A stretch of DNA of 64,000 nucleotides. Origin: Candidatus Pacearchaeota archaeon (GTDB taxonomy: Archaea; Nanobdellota; Nanobdellia; Pacearchaeales; GW2011-AR1). The translations under genes were made by a program, and so were the position numbers. Positions 49,342-57,625 of the stretch are shown here, one piece after another (the stretch's first letter is position 1; each line of letters begins with the position of its first letter). Under the pieces are notes generated by a model. The model was not told where the DNA came from. It ran no database searches and worked only from the letters and a program-made list of their open reading frames with translations. The DNA lies in the NCBI GenBank assembly GCA_023144035.1, contig JAGLGM010000001.1:199422-263421 (forward strand), read 5' to 3'.

Positions 49342-49905
49342 ATGGCAAAAGCAAAAAGAAAAAAAAGGTTTTTTGATGTTGATATACCTATTATTAGGAA
49401 AGAAACTCAATTACAAGGATATGAAATTAAAGATCTAGATGGAAGATTAATCAAATATGATTTAACAAGAACTTTAAAAGGAAAAAGTTTACTCCTTCAA
49501 TTAAAAGTAAAAGTTGAAGGTGATAAAGCAACTTCTGTTCCTAGAGAATTAAAATTACTCCCGTATTACTTAAGAAGGATGATGAGGAAAGGAACAAATT
49601 ATGTAGAAGATTCTTTTTCTACAGATTGTGAAAACGCTCAAATAAGAATAAAACCCTTTCTTATAACTAGAAGAAAAGTATCAAGAGCTGTTAGAAAAGC
49701 TCTAAGAGAAAAAGCAAAAGAAGAATTAATAAAATACGCTAAAACAAAGGATTCTTCAACACTCTTTGAAGAAATTCTAAAAAATCAACTTCAAAAAGAA
49801 TTAAGTTTAAAGTTAAAGAAAATATATCCTTTATCTCTTTGTGAAATTAGGATTTTAAAGGTAGAAAAAGAATTTGAGCAAAAAAAAGAAGTTAAGCAAG
49901 AATAA
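49342..49905 (+). CDS. rps3ae: Ribosomal protein S3ae (S1e)
   Basis: 187 residues. KKRFFDVDIPII, DLTRTLKGKSLLLQLKV and RRMMRKGTNYVEDSF with the C-terminal KIYPLSLCEIRILKVE are archaeal S3ae features. Small-subunit protein, length normal (about 190-205). A Shine-Dalgarno GGAGG lies 11 bases upstream, unusual here, within the repeat-like leader. Confidence 0.94.
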   Translation: MAKAKRKKRFFDVDIPIIRKETQLQGYEIKDLDGRLIKYDLTRTLKGKSLLLQLKVKVEGDKATSVPRELKLLPYYLRRMMRKGTNYVEDSFSTDCENAQIRIKPFLITRRKVSRAVRKALREKAKEELIKYAKTKDSSTLFEEILKNQLQKELSLKLKKIYPLSLCEIRILKVEKEFEQKKEVKQE

Positions 49906-49916
49906 CTATCTAATTT

Positions 49917-50273
49917 TTATCTAATAGAATTAATTAAATCTGTTTCAGAGCTTTGATTATTATAATCTTTATATAAATGAAACCCTTGTTTAAACTTACT
50001 CAAAGATTTTGAAAGATATCTCTCTCCTATAATTAACAATTTTTCTGGTTCAGTTATTTTATTGCTACCTCGAACATATGTCCCATGAATTGTAAAATAA
50101 GGATTTCCCACTCCATCAATTTTTATTCCAATTGAACATTTTTCTTGAACATGGCGAGAATCTGCATCAAAAATTTCTGCACCTTTCTCTGGAATAAATT
50201 TAAAATTTTCTTTGGCAATATCCAATACTTCTTCAAGAAAATTTATTTTCTCTTTCCTATCTATTATTTCCAT
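49917..50273 (-). CDS. Hypothetical soluble protein
   Basis: 118 residues, alpha/beta, with an N-terminal helix (KEKINFLEEVLDIAKEN), a beta-rich middle (KCSIGIKIDGVGNPYFTIHGTYVRGSN) and a C-terminal helical tail. No motif recognised. The reading frame is clean, and it is convergent with rps3ae. Real but uncharacterised. Confidence 0.6.
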   Translation of the reverse strand: MEIIDRKEKINFLEEVLDIAKENFKFIPEKGAEIFDADSRHVQEKCSIGIKIDGVGNPYFTIHGTYVRGSNKITEPEKLLIIGERYLSKSLSKFKQGFHLYKDYNNQSSETDLINSIR

Positions 50274-50368
50274 ATTTTTGTGTCCCCTCTATTATATTTA
50301 AATAAGATGGTTCTTTAAAATATATTTAACAACAAATCTTTTAAACTAAATAATTCTCATAATCTTAT

Positions 50369-50465
50369 GCCTGTGTAGCTCAGTGGTAGAGCAATTGCCT
50401 TGTATTTTGATAATAAAATTTAACAAGAGAGCAATAGGTCGGGAGTTCAAATCTCTCCGCAGGCT
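50369..50465 (+). tRNA. tRNA-Thr(TGT), intron-containing
   Basis: 97 bases including a 25-base intron (50405-50429) after position 37. Acceptor GCCTGTG pairs with CGCAGGC, discriminator T (U73 is usual for archaeal tRNA-Thr). Anticodon stem ATTGC/GCAAT; mature loop CTTGTAA, anticodon TGT (Thr). Bulge-helix-bulge: central CTTG/CAAG, bulges TAT and AGA. T arm GGGAG/CTCTC. A T-rich stretch (CTTTTTTTATTTT) about 25 bases downstream could end transcription. Confidence 0.93.
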
Positions 50466-50509
50466 TTACACCTTTTCCTCTACTTTTGGGGGCTTTTTTT
50501 ATTTTAGGC

Positions 50510-50592
50510 GTTGTCCGGAGTTTAAAAATTCTCAAGGTAAATTATAAAAATTTTCAAAGTTTTTACGTGTAAGAAAATCCATTCCGGACAAC
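50510..50592. repeat. Inverted repeat element downstream of tRNA-Thr
   Basis: Perfect 10-base inverted repeat GTTGTCCGGA ... TCCGGACAAC (50510-50519 and 50583-50592) separated by 63 AT-rich bases with a weaker inner arm (AAAATTTTC / GAAAATcc-type). No ORF inside. It could be a structured RNA, an operator-like site or a small mobile remnant; none is proven. Confidence 0.5.
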
Positions 50593-50638
50593 ACTTTATT
50601 TTAGATAACTTTTTAAAAGATTAAATCTAGTTTAAGGT

Positions 50639-51031
50639 ATGTATAAGAAATTGTCAAAAAAATATAAATCTATTTTTTGGTTGATAAATATATTTTTGTT
50701 AGTATTATTGATTTATTCTATAACTCTCATCCCTTCTGCAAATATATATGAGTTAATTATTGCTGGATTGGGCTGGGTTTATATTTTTGGAACAATTATT
50801 GCTTGGTTTAATATGATGCCAGATTTTTTTATTATGAAGAAGAAATTGTGGATAAAAACATTTTCGATTATTGCTATAATTGGAATAGTTGCCGCAATAA
50901 TTTTAAATATAGTTTTTAATGTTACTAGATTATCTCAGGCGATTCCAATTACTATAATTCCAGCTGTGATTGTAATTGCTTATTTTATTATTGTTTTAAT
51001 AAGGGTAAGTAAGAATAAAATAATTTTATAG
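50639..51031 (+). CDS. Four-helix membrane protein, unknown
   Basis: 130 residues with four hydrophobic segments (IFWLINIFLLVLLIYSITLI, YELIIAGLGWVYIFGTIIAW, TFSIIAIIGIVAAIILNIVF, PITIIPAVIVIAYFIIVLI). No family motif recognised. A hairpin-forming TTTTGTTCC/GGAACAAAA follows the stop directly (51033-51062). By eye its G content and TTG leucine codons are higher than neighbours, like the MFS gene at 980. The reading frame is intact. Confidence 0.6.
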   Translation: MYKKLSKKYKSIFWLINIFLLVLLIYSITLIPSANIYELIIAGLGWVYIFGTIIAWFNMMPDFFIMKKKLWIKTFSIIAIIGIVAAIILNIVFNVTRLSQAIPITIIPAVIVIAYFIIVLIRVSKNKIIL

Positions 51032-51063
51032 GTTTTGTTCCACTTCAAATGAAGGAACAAAAA
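51032..51063 (+). terminator. Hairpin directly after the 50639 gene
   Basis: TTTTGTTCC (51033-51041) pairs with GGAACAAAA (51054-51062) around a 12-base loop ACTTCAAATGAA, starting one base after the stop codon. Not followed by a T-run within 5 bases, so termination is only one possible role. Confidence 0.35.
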
Positions 51064-51122
51064 CTGAGACAAAAATTTTTAATTTTCAGTTCAGGCTTTT
51101 TAAATTAAAAGAGGTAATAAAT

Positions 51123-51275
51123 ATGACTAAATGGTCTTCAAACCAAATTCAAGGAATTTTATTGTTAATAGCTGCTGTTCTTTTATTTGTAAGCATACCT
51201 TTTATAGATGGAAGAACAATTGGAGCAATTATAATAATAGCTATTGCTATCTATAACTTATTTAGAAAAAAATAA
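51123..51275 (+). CDS. Small membrane protein, 50 residues
   Basis: Found by hand; too short for the track. ATG at 51123, TAA at 51273-51275. Sequence begins MTKWSSNQIQGILLLIAAVL and has two hydrophobic stretches (ILLLIAAVLLFVSIPF and IGAIIIIAIAIYNLF) ending RKK. A Shine-Dalgarno GAGGT lies about 8 bases upstream. Same general type as other small two-helix membrane proteins here. No known motif. Confidence 0.6.
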   Translation: MTKWSSNQIQGILLLIAAVLLFVSIPFIDGRTIGAIIIIAIAIYNLFRKK

Positions 51276-51278
51276 AAT

Positions 51279-51362
51279 TTATCTTGGTGCTCTTAACTTT
51301 ACAGCAGTTCCATTATGCGAAGCGACTGTGTCTGCGAGAATCTGAACTTGTTCAGTGGAACA
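51279..51362 (-). pseudogene. In-frame remnant of a DUF74-like gene tail
   Basis: Directly after the stop of the DUF74 gene, the same reading frame continues as STEQVQILADTVASHNGTAVKLRAPR before its own stop (51279-51281). The piece HNGTAVKLR repeats the gene's own C-terminus YGTAVKLR with different codons, so this looks like the tail of a second DUF74 copy, either a tandem-duplication remnant or an extension reached only by readthrough. Confidence 0.5.
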
Positions 51363-51686
51363 TTACCTAAGTTTAACAGCAGTTCCATAAGCTAACATTT
51401 CAGAAGCACCTTGCATTATCATAGAAGTCATAAATCTCATCCCAATAATTGCATCTGCACCTAAATCAATTGCTTCATTAACCATTCTATTAAAGGCTTC
51501 ATCTCTTGCATTAGTTGTCATATCAGTGTATGTTTTAATTTCTCCACCAATCATATTCTTAAATCCTGCACCAATATCTCTTCCAATATTTCTAGCACGT
51601 ACAGTATTTCCTTTAACAACTCCTAAAACTTGAACAACCTGTGCTCCAGAAATTTCATTACCTGTTGTTACAATAACTTCACTCAT
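51363..51686 (-). CDS. DUF74 (YbjQ/UPF0145) family protein
   Basis: 107 residues. EVIVTTGNEISGAQVVQVLGVVKGNTV, ARNIGRDIGAGFKNMIGGEIKTYTDM and the C-terminal LGADAIIGMRFMTSMIMQ are the family signature. YbjQ proteins form pentameric rings; function is not established. It overlaps the small membrane gene upstream by four bases, so both are cotranscribed. Repeat of its tail follows (51279-51362). Confidence 0.9.
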   Translation of the reverse strand: MSEVIVTTGNEISGAQVVQVLGVVKGNTVRARNIGRDIGAGFKNMIGGEIKTYTDMTTNARDEAFNRMVNEAIDLGADAIIGMRFMTSMIMQGASEMLAYGTAVKLR

Positions 51687-51880
51687 TTTGATTTTTTACC
51701 TCCTCGCTTTTTAATTGGCTCAACTACATCTTCCCTCTTATTTAAAAGTATAACAATTCCAATAACTAAAAGAGGCAATCCATAAATTAAAATAAAAAGT
51801 TCTACAAAAAAAGAAATAACTGTTAAAACTAATCCTACAATTATAAAAATTATTCCCATGATTAATTGACTTAAATGCAT
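51683..51880 (-). CDS. Small two-helix membrane protein upstream of DUF74
   Basis: 65 residues: two hydrophobic helices (LIMGIIFIIVGLVLTVISFFV and LFILIYGLPLLVIGIVILL) and a basic C-terminal tail (REDVVEPIKKRGGKKSK). Coupled to the DUF74 gene by a four-base overlap. It may anchor the DUF74 protein to the membrane, which is inference from operon context only. Confidence 0.65.
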   Translation of the reverse strand: MHLSQLIMGIIFIIVGLVLTVISFFVELFILIYGLPLLVIGIVILLNKREDVVEPIKKRGGKKSK

Positions 51881-51914
51881 AAAAAAAATAGATAAAATTC
51901 CTTAATAAAAGTAT

Positions 51915-52469
51915 CTATTTCTCAACAATTTCTGCCTTATTATCACTAATTAATATTTTTGATATTTCTTTTGGAATATTTGCTACTTGACCTTTTTCAA
52001 AAGGACCCATTTTCCCACCTTCTAAATCCATAAACTCTTCAACATTATCTATAAAAACAACTAATTCATTTTTTGTAACTTCTTGCTTACCTCCACTCAA
52101 AATTTCTCCAACTCTTTTATCAGAAAAATCAATACATTTCATTAATTCCTCAAATAAATCTTTTTCAAAATTAAACATATTCTCAAAATCTTGTTTTGAA
52201 ATACCTGTTTCAGCTGCAATTAACACTAAATCTAAAATTTTCTTTCTTCTTCTTAACATCAACTCTTTAAATAAAGTTCTAGCATTTTCCAATTGCTTTT
52301 TAGTCTTCATAATCACATCTGAAAAATCATCATCTTGTTTTGCAGCAATCTCTCTCTTCTCCCTTAAATAATTGGCAACTTCTTCTACAAAATTTTTTGA
52401 AATTGGTTGCAATTGAGTAGAATACCTTTCTTTTCTTGCTGCTTCATAAATATCATTATAAGTTATCAT
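51915..52469 (-). CDS. GINS complex subunit (archaeal, Gins51/15-like)
   Basis: 184 residues, two-domain GINS fold: helical A domain (YNDIYEAARKERYSTQLQPISKNFVEEVANYL ... LRRRKKILDLVLIAAETG) and a short C-terminal B domain (KNELVVFIDNVEEFMDLEG). GINS links the MCM helicase to other replisome parts and to archaeal RecJ/GAN, which also begins in this window (63304). Overlaps the upstream exonuclease gene by four bases. Confidence 0.85.
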   Translation of the reverse strand: MITYNDIYEAARKERYSTQLQPISKNFVEEVANYLREKREIAAKQDDDFSDVIMKTKKQLENARTLFKELMLRRRKKILDLVLIAAETGISKQDFENMFNFEKDLFEELMKCIDFSDKRVGEILSGGKQEVTKNELVVFIDNVEEFMDLEGGKMGPFEKGQVANIPKEISKILISDNKAEIVEK

Positions 52470-53071
52470 TTTAAATATTCTGGAATAGGAAATTTATTAT
52501 ATTCAGAAAATAAATTCTTTTTATATACTAAACGAGAAAAACACTCGGCAGTTAATTTACAATCTTCTAAGGCATTATGTGCTCCTCTATTATCTTGCAT
52601 ACCACAAAACTCTAAAATATTTTTCAAGTCCATATCACTATGGTCTTTATCTATTAAAAACTCCTTATTTAACTGGAAATATTTCAAAGAAGCAATACTA
52701 TGCAAATCATATGCTCTTTTATGCAAAGGAATTTCTAACCCATATTTTCTCGCTTTAACCCAAATAAAACCTAAATCAAATTGAGGATGTTGACAAATAC
52801 AATTTTTTAATTTTTTATCTTTACACCAATTAAAAAAATTAATTATCAATTGTTTTTGAGATTGTTTTGAATTATCTCTTAAATTTTCTTCTTTTTTTCC
52901 AATAACTTCTAAAACAGGCTTAGATACTCTAGAATCTAAAATTTGATCTTCATTATCTATTCTACCTTCTTCTAAAAACTCTTCACCAGTATCTAAATCA
53001 ATTGCTCCAATTTGCCAAATACCACATTTTACAAAATCTAGCCCACTTGTTTCAATGTCTAAAACTATCAT
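52466..53071 (-). CDS. DEDDh 3'-5' exonuclease
   Basis: About 201 residues. Exo I: MIVLDIETSGLDF (D-x-E). Exo II: QHPQFDLGFIW. Exo III: GAHNALEDCKLTAECF with H and D spaced as in the DEDDh class. Resembles DnaQ or oligoribonuclease-like enzymes. The track start (53080) is a TTG; the ATG at 53069-53071 is preferred. Four-base overlap with the GINS gene downstream suggests a role in replication or repair. Confidence 0.88.
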   Translation of the reverse strand: MIVLDIETSGLDFVKCGIWQIGAIDLDTGEEFLEEGRIDNEDQILDSRVSKPVLEVIGKKEENLRDNSKQSQKQLIINFFNWCKDKKLKNCICQHPQFDLGFIWVKARKYGLEIPLHKRAYDLHSIASLKYFQLNKEFLIDKDHSDMDLKNILEFCGMQDNRGAHNALEDCKLTAECFSRLVYKKNLFSEYNKFPIPEYLK

Positions 53072-53121
53072 AAAATTCAAAACAAAGAGTAGCTTTTAAT
53101 AATTGCTATAATAGAAAGATA

Positions 53122-53520
53122 TTATCTACCTTGCCAAAGAATAGATGCTGAAAGAGAAACTTTAAAATCAAGTTTAGACATCTTAGAATTAAGAAATTTT
53201 GCTGTTTTCTTATTAATAAATTTTTCTTTATGTAATCTTTGAATAATCCATTTTAAGAAAGAAAGAAAATCATTAGTAAAAAAAGTTGCTTTTTCTTTCT
53301 TAGCTACTTCTCTAAAAAATTTTTCAAGAACTTTCAAATCATTATCAAATAAAACAGGGTATTGAGGCAACTTCTTCAATATCATCTCATCTAAAACTTT
53401 AACTTTTTCTTTATATTTAAGAGATTTTTTATCTTTCTCGAGAAACATTTCTAATTCAGATCTTTTAAAATATAATTTCACAAAAGATTTCATAAAATTT
53501 TTATCTTTTTGGTTTACCAT
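53122..53520 (-). CDS. Basic helical hypothetical protein
   Basis: 132 residues, almost entirely helical and lysine-rich (KNFMKSFVKLYFKRSELEMFLEKDKKSLKY), no motif recognised. Begins two bases from the apgM stop, so in the apgM operon. Possibly nucleic acid binding from charge only. Confidence 0.6.
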   Translation of the reverse strand: MVNQKDKNFMKSFVKLYFKRSELEMFLEKDKKSLKYKEKVKVLDEMILKKLPQYPVLFDNDLKVLEKFFREVAKKEKATFFTNDFLSFLKWIIQRLHKEKFINKKTAKFLNSKMSKLDFKVSLSASILWQGR

Positions 53521-53522
53521 TA

Positions 53523-54764
53523 TTACTTAACAAATCCAACTTTTTTGAGTAATTCAGAACCATTCATTCTTCCTAATGTTCCTAATCTAGCTTCTTTTTC
53601 ACTAAATTTCTTTTCTCTTAAATTAGAATTATTATAAAACAAAACAGGAACAGGATCTGCAGAATGGTTTTTAAGTTTACAAGGAGTCGCATGATCTGCA
53701 GTTACAACAACTTTTATATTATTTGGAGGTGCAAATTTCCTTACAAATTTAAAAAAAGTCTTATCAATATATTCTAACATCATTTTTTTCTCTAATGGTT
53801 TATTATCATGCCCTGGTAAATCTGTTTCTTTAAGATGAATATATGCATAATCAAATTTTTTATATATTTTTTTCAAAATTTTAATATTAAATTTAACAGC
53901 TTTTTTCAAACCATCATATAAATTATCATAAGCATCTAAACTTTTTAATTTTGGATATTCAAAAGCAAAAACACTCATTCCACTAACTTGTGAAAAACCC
54001 ATTTCTAAAGGCATGTAACTTGGTGAAGCCCATTTTTTATATTGTTTTAATTTAGGAGGTTCTATTCCAGGTCCCCTAATTAAAAGATAATTTGCAGGTA
54101 ATAAGCCTCTTTTTTTTCTAATTTTATTAACTGGATGGTCTTTTAAAACTTCATACACTTTTTCAAGAAATTCATTTATAATATTTGCAGTATATTGTGA
54201 ATTTTCATCATCATCAGTTGGTTTACAAGCCCTAATTTTATGCACTCCTTGAGATTTTCCTTGAGTATATGTTGCATCATTTCCAAGAATATTATCTGAA
54301 AAACCTCCTTTAAACACTAAAACAGCCCTATGTTGAATAGTTGGTTCAAATATAAATTTACATGGCAATTTTATTTTATTTAAGGATTTTGCAATAACTT
54401 CTGCTTCTTCTGTTGTTAATGTTCTACCTGCTCTTCTATCATCAATATTTCCTGATTTAAGATTATCAATTGTTGCAAAATTAACTCTTAAAGCTAAATC
54501 TCCCCTAGTTAATTTAATACCTGTTCCTCTTGTTTCTAATTGCCCTCTTGTACTTGCAATTAAATCATTTCCAAAAATAGACACTATTGCTTCATCTGAC
54601 TCAGGAATAAAACCAGGTTTAACAGGATACATATAACCTAGCTCTCCTCTAGTTGCTAAAAAATCTAAATTAGGTGTATTTGCAGCTTCTAAAGGTGTTT
54701 TTCCATCAAGTTGCTTATTAGGCAAATCTCCCATTCCATCAATAATTACTAACATTCCTTTCAT
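53523..54764 (-). CDS. apgM: 2,3-bisphosphoglycerate-independent phosphoglycerate mutase, archaeal type
   Basis: 413 residues. It interconverts 3- and 2-phosphoglycerate. Metal-binding LVIIDGMGDLPN at the N-terminus, PNLDFLATRGELG, the catalytic serine region PESDEAIVSIFG, and TADHATPCKLKNHSADPVP near 360 are family features. Archaeal aPGM is about 410. It is one of very few metabolic genes in the window, so lower glycolysis is likely retained. Divergent from ftsY by 166 bases. Confidence 0.93.
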   Translation of the reverse strand: MKGMLVIIDGMGDLPNKQLDGKTPLEAANTPNLDFLATRGELGYMYPVKPGFIPESDEAIVSIFGNDLIASTRGQLETRGTGIKLTRGDLALRVNFATIDNLKSGNIDDRRAGRTLTTEEAEVIAKSLNKIKLPCKFIFEPTIQHRAVLVFKGGFSDNILGNDATYTQGKSQGVHKIRACKPTDDDENSQYTANIINEFLEKVYEVLKDHPVNKIRKKRGLLPANYLLIRGPGIEPPKLKQYKKWASPSYMPLEMGFSQVSGMSVFAFEYPKLKSLDAYDNLYDGLKKAVKFNIKILKKIYKKFDYAYIHLKETDLPGHDNKPLEKKMMLEYIDKTFFKFVRKFAPPNNIKVVVTADHATPCKLKNHSADPVPVLFYNNSNLREKKFSEKEARLGTLGRMNGSELLKKVGFVK

Positions 54765-54930
54765 TTGAATTTCCTTTTCAATTTAATTGGAAAGACAAAT
54801 GAATACAAAATCTTGAAAAGATGTTTTGCTTTCATTAAAAAACAAACCTCTGTTTCTTTATAAAAATTTAGATAATTTGAAAAGTAATAACAAAAGTTAA
54901 TATTATAAACACTTCTTAATTTAAAATAAT

Positions 54931-55965
54931 ATGTTCAAAAAACTAAGAAATAAGCTAAAAAACTGGACAAAAAAGGTAGCAGAAAAGCCATCAGTTGAAA
55001 CTAAAGAAGTCAAGCCACCTATGAAATTTGATGTTGGCAAACAAAAATATGAACCAGATGTAGAAAAAATAAAAAAAAGTAGTTTTATTAAAAAAGTTAC
55101 TTCAAAAATCTCAAAAATTAAAATATCTGAAAAAGAATTTGAAGTTTATTCTGAAGAATTAGAAATGTTGCTTTTAGAAAATAATGTTGCATTAGAAGTT
55201 GCAGAAAAAATAATTCAAGAACTTAAACAAAAAATTGTTGGTAAAGAACTTTTAAAAAAAGAAGTTGAAGGTGAAATTACAGATTGTTTTAAAGAAATTA
55301 TTGAAGAAATTTTAGTCGACCCTTTTGATGTTATTGAAAAAGTTAAAGAAAAAACTTCAGACCAATCAAAAGAACCTTATGTTATTTTATTTTGTGGAAT
55401 AAATGGAACAGGTAAAACAACTACAATTGCAAAAATTGCTAGTTTTCTTAAAAAGAAAAAAATATCTTGTGTTTTTGCAGCTGCAGATACTTTTCGAGCA
55501 GCTTCAATAGAACAAATAAAAAAACATGGAGAAAAATTAGATATTAAAGTTATTTCTCAAGAATATGGAACAGATCCAGCAGCAGTTGGTTTTGATGCTA
55601 TAAAATATGCAAAAAAGAATTTTATTGATTGTGTTTTAATTGATACTGCAGGAAGGATGCATACTTCAAAAAATCTCCTCCACGAAATTGAAAAAATTTC
55701 AAAAGTTTGTAAACCTGATTTAAAAATATTTGTTGGAGAATCTATAACAGGAAATGATATAATAGAACAAGTAAAAAGTTTTGATTGGGCAATTGGAATT
55801 GATGGAATAGTTTTAACAAAAGCAGATATTGATGAAAAAGGCGGAACTGCACTTAGTGTAGGTTATGTTACAAAAAAACCAATTCTTTATCTTGGAACAG
55901 GACAAGAATATAACAAGATAATTGTATTTAATAAAAAGAAATTTATTGAAGATTTAGGACTTTAA
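54931..55965 (+). CDS. ftsY: Signal recognition particle receptor FtsY
   Basis: 344 residues. A short basic N-terminal segment (KLKNWTKKVAEK) that can bind membrane lipids, then the NG domain: G1 GINGTGKTTTIAK, ADTFRAASIEQI, G3 DTAGRMHTSKNL, G4 TKADIDEKGG, G5 GTGQEYNKI. Receptor for SRP54, encoded 1.7 kb downstream. Its 3' end overlaps the convergent MFS gene by four bases. Confidence 0.95.
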   Translation: MFKKLRNKLKNWTKKVAEKPSVETKEVKPPMKFDVGKQKYEPDVEKIKKSSFIKKVTSKISKIKISEKEFEVYSEELEMLLLENNVALEVAEKIIQELKQKIVGKELLKKEVEGEITDCFKEIIEEILVDPFDVIEKVKEKTSDQSKEPYVILFCGINGTGKTTTIAKIASFLKKKKISCVFAAADTFRAASIEQIKKHGEKLDIKVISQEYGTDPAAVGFDAIKYAKKNFIDCVLIDTAGRMHTSKNLLHEIEKISKVCKPDLKIFVGESITGNDIIEQVKSFDWAIGIDGIVLTKADIDEKGGTALSVGYVTKKPILYLGTGQEYNKIIVFNKKKFIEDLGL

Positions 55966-57110
55966 GAACCATCCTTAATTAAATTCAATAAAAATATTGC
56001 TAAAATTGCAACTCCTGATAAATATACAAACATTGTAGTATAACTTATTTCCCACAAATAACCTGCAATTAAACCTCCGATTACACTTACTAAACCAATT
56101 GAAACATAATATAATCCATGTGCTGTTCCTTTTAATTCTCCAGATAAATCAGAAACATATGCTCTTTGATTAGTATCTGTAATAGCATAAACTACCCCAT
56201 AAATTAAAAATAATACAGCCAATAGCCAAACATTCTCGGAAAAAACAAAACCTAATGTTACAAGTAAAAATAAAACATAACCCATTAACAAAACCTTTTT
56301 TCTTCCTATTTTATCAGATAGTTTCCCAAAAGGTATTGCAAAGAAAGCATAAGTAAGTGTAAACAAAGCATAAAAAATCATAGGGATAATAATACTTCCT
56401 GTAATTTCTTGAGCTCTTAACAACATAAACATATACAATCCAAAATTAGCTAATGTGAAAATAGAAACTACAAAAATAAAATATTTTAACCTTCTATCTA
56501 ATTTTTTCAAGCCTTTAACTAATCCCTCTTTTACAGGTTTTGTTTTTTTCTCAGATACAAAAAATAAAGGAATTAAAGAAAATGCAGATATTCCAGCTGC
56601 AATAAAGATAATTATTTTAAATCCTAATTCAAATTTCCAAAATAAAAATACAACTAATAAAATCCCAATAATTCCTCCTATGCTTTCAATTAATCTATGT
56701 AATCCAAAATCTCTTCCATGTTTTTTTGAAGCTACACTAATCATTGCATCTCTAGGTGCATCTCTTAATTTCCCAAATCTTTCAAAAGAAATAAAACCAA
56801 CTAATAATTGCCAAGAACCTGCAATTCCCATTAAAAATTTAAAAATTACAGAGAAAAAATATCCAAACAAAACTATTGGATTTCTTTTACCTAATTTATC
56901 TGAAAACCACCCTCCAAAAAATTTAAACAAACTTGAAAATCCTTCTCTTAAACCACTTAATAAACCTATAGCTACACCTCCTCCTCCAAGTGCTGTAATA
57001 TAAAAAGGAAGAATAGGTGAAACCATTTCACTTCCAATTTCATTAAATAAACTAGCCCCTCCAAGAAGTTTAATATTTCTCAAACTACCATTCCTCTTTT
57101 TTCTAGCCAT
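55962..57110 (-). CDS. MFS transporter
   Basis: 382 residues with about 12 membrane segments. Motif A-like loop GWFSDKLGKRNPIVL after TM2, a second copy FGKLSDKIGRKKVLLMGY in the C-terminal half, and RDAPRDAMIS in TM4. The D-x-x-(G/R)-R-K/R pattern fits drug or metabolite exporters, but substrate is unknown. Converges on ftsY with a four-base overlap. Confidence 0.88.
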   Translation of the reverse strand: MARKKRNGSLRNIKLLGGASLFNEIGSEMVSPILPFYITALGGGGVAIGLLSGLREGFSSLFKFFGGWFSDKLGKRNPIVLFGYFFSVIFKFLMGIAGSWQLLVGFISFERFGKLRDAPRDAMISVASKKHGRDFGLHRLIESIGGIIGILLVVFLFWKFELGFKIIIFIAAGISAFSLIPLFFVSEKKTKPVKEGLVKGLKKLDRRLKYFIFVVSIFTLANFGLYMFMLLRAQEITGSIIIPMIFYALFTLTYAFFAIPFGKLSDKIGRKKVLLMGYVLFLLVTLGFVFSENVWLLAVLFLIYGVVYAITDTNQRAYVSDLSGELKGTAHGLYYVSIGLVSVIGGLIAGYLWEISYTTMFVYLSGVAILAIFLLNLIKDGS

Positions 57111-57157
57111 GTTTTTCTAAAGAAATTCTATTTTATAATTCTTACTAAACTTAAAAT

Positions 57158-57574
57158 TCAAATCTTCTTTAATTTTTCAGCAACATCCTTAACTTCTTCT
57201 ATTTTTTCTGCTGTTAGCATATTTTCTTCAGCATACTTTTTTATAAGGTTAAATGACTTCAGCTTTTTTCCAAATTTATCCATCCAAGAATAACGAGGAA
57301 ACAAAAGATAATGAAACCCTGTATCTGAATCTTCGCTTTGAAAAAAGTAAACTTTTTCTATTTTTAATTTATCTTTTAACACTTTTCTCCATTTAAGAAT
57401 CAAATTACAAAATTCAGAATATTCTTGTTCTGAAAAATCCAAAATAGAATCAACATCTTTCTTTGAGCCAATAACTAAAAAACCAGGAATTGGAACTTCC
57501 CAATCTTGAAAAACTTTAAAATTTTCAGTTTCTTCAATAAGACAATCTCTAAAAGGACATTCATTTTTTGCCAT
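57158..57574 (-). CDS. HIT-like protein lacking the histidine triad
   Basis: About 138 residues. The strand order (FKVFQDWEVPIPGFLVIGSKKDVDSILDFSEQEY, then WRKVLKDKLKIEKVYFFQSED, then GFHYLLFPRYSWM) matches the HIT fold, and the N-terminal CPFRDC is a zinc-like pair. The place of the H-x-H-x-H motif reads GFHYLLFPRYSW, so only one histidine remains. Probably a binding or non-hydrolytic relative. The preferred ATG is at 57572-57574; the track start is 15 residues upstream. Divergent from srp54. Confidence 0.65.
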   Translation of the reverse strand: MAKNECPFRDCLIEETENFKVFQDWEVPIPGFLVIGSKKDVDSILDFSEQEYSEFCNLILKWRKVLKDKLKIEKVYFFQSEDSDTGFHYLLFPRYSWMDKFGKKLKSFNLIKKYAEENMLTAEKIEEVKDVAEKLKKI

Positions 57575-57625
57575 AAAAACAACAAAAAACAAAACTTTAA
57601 TAATGTATCTCCCACTCATTAAAAT

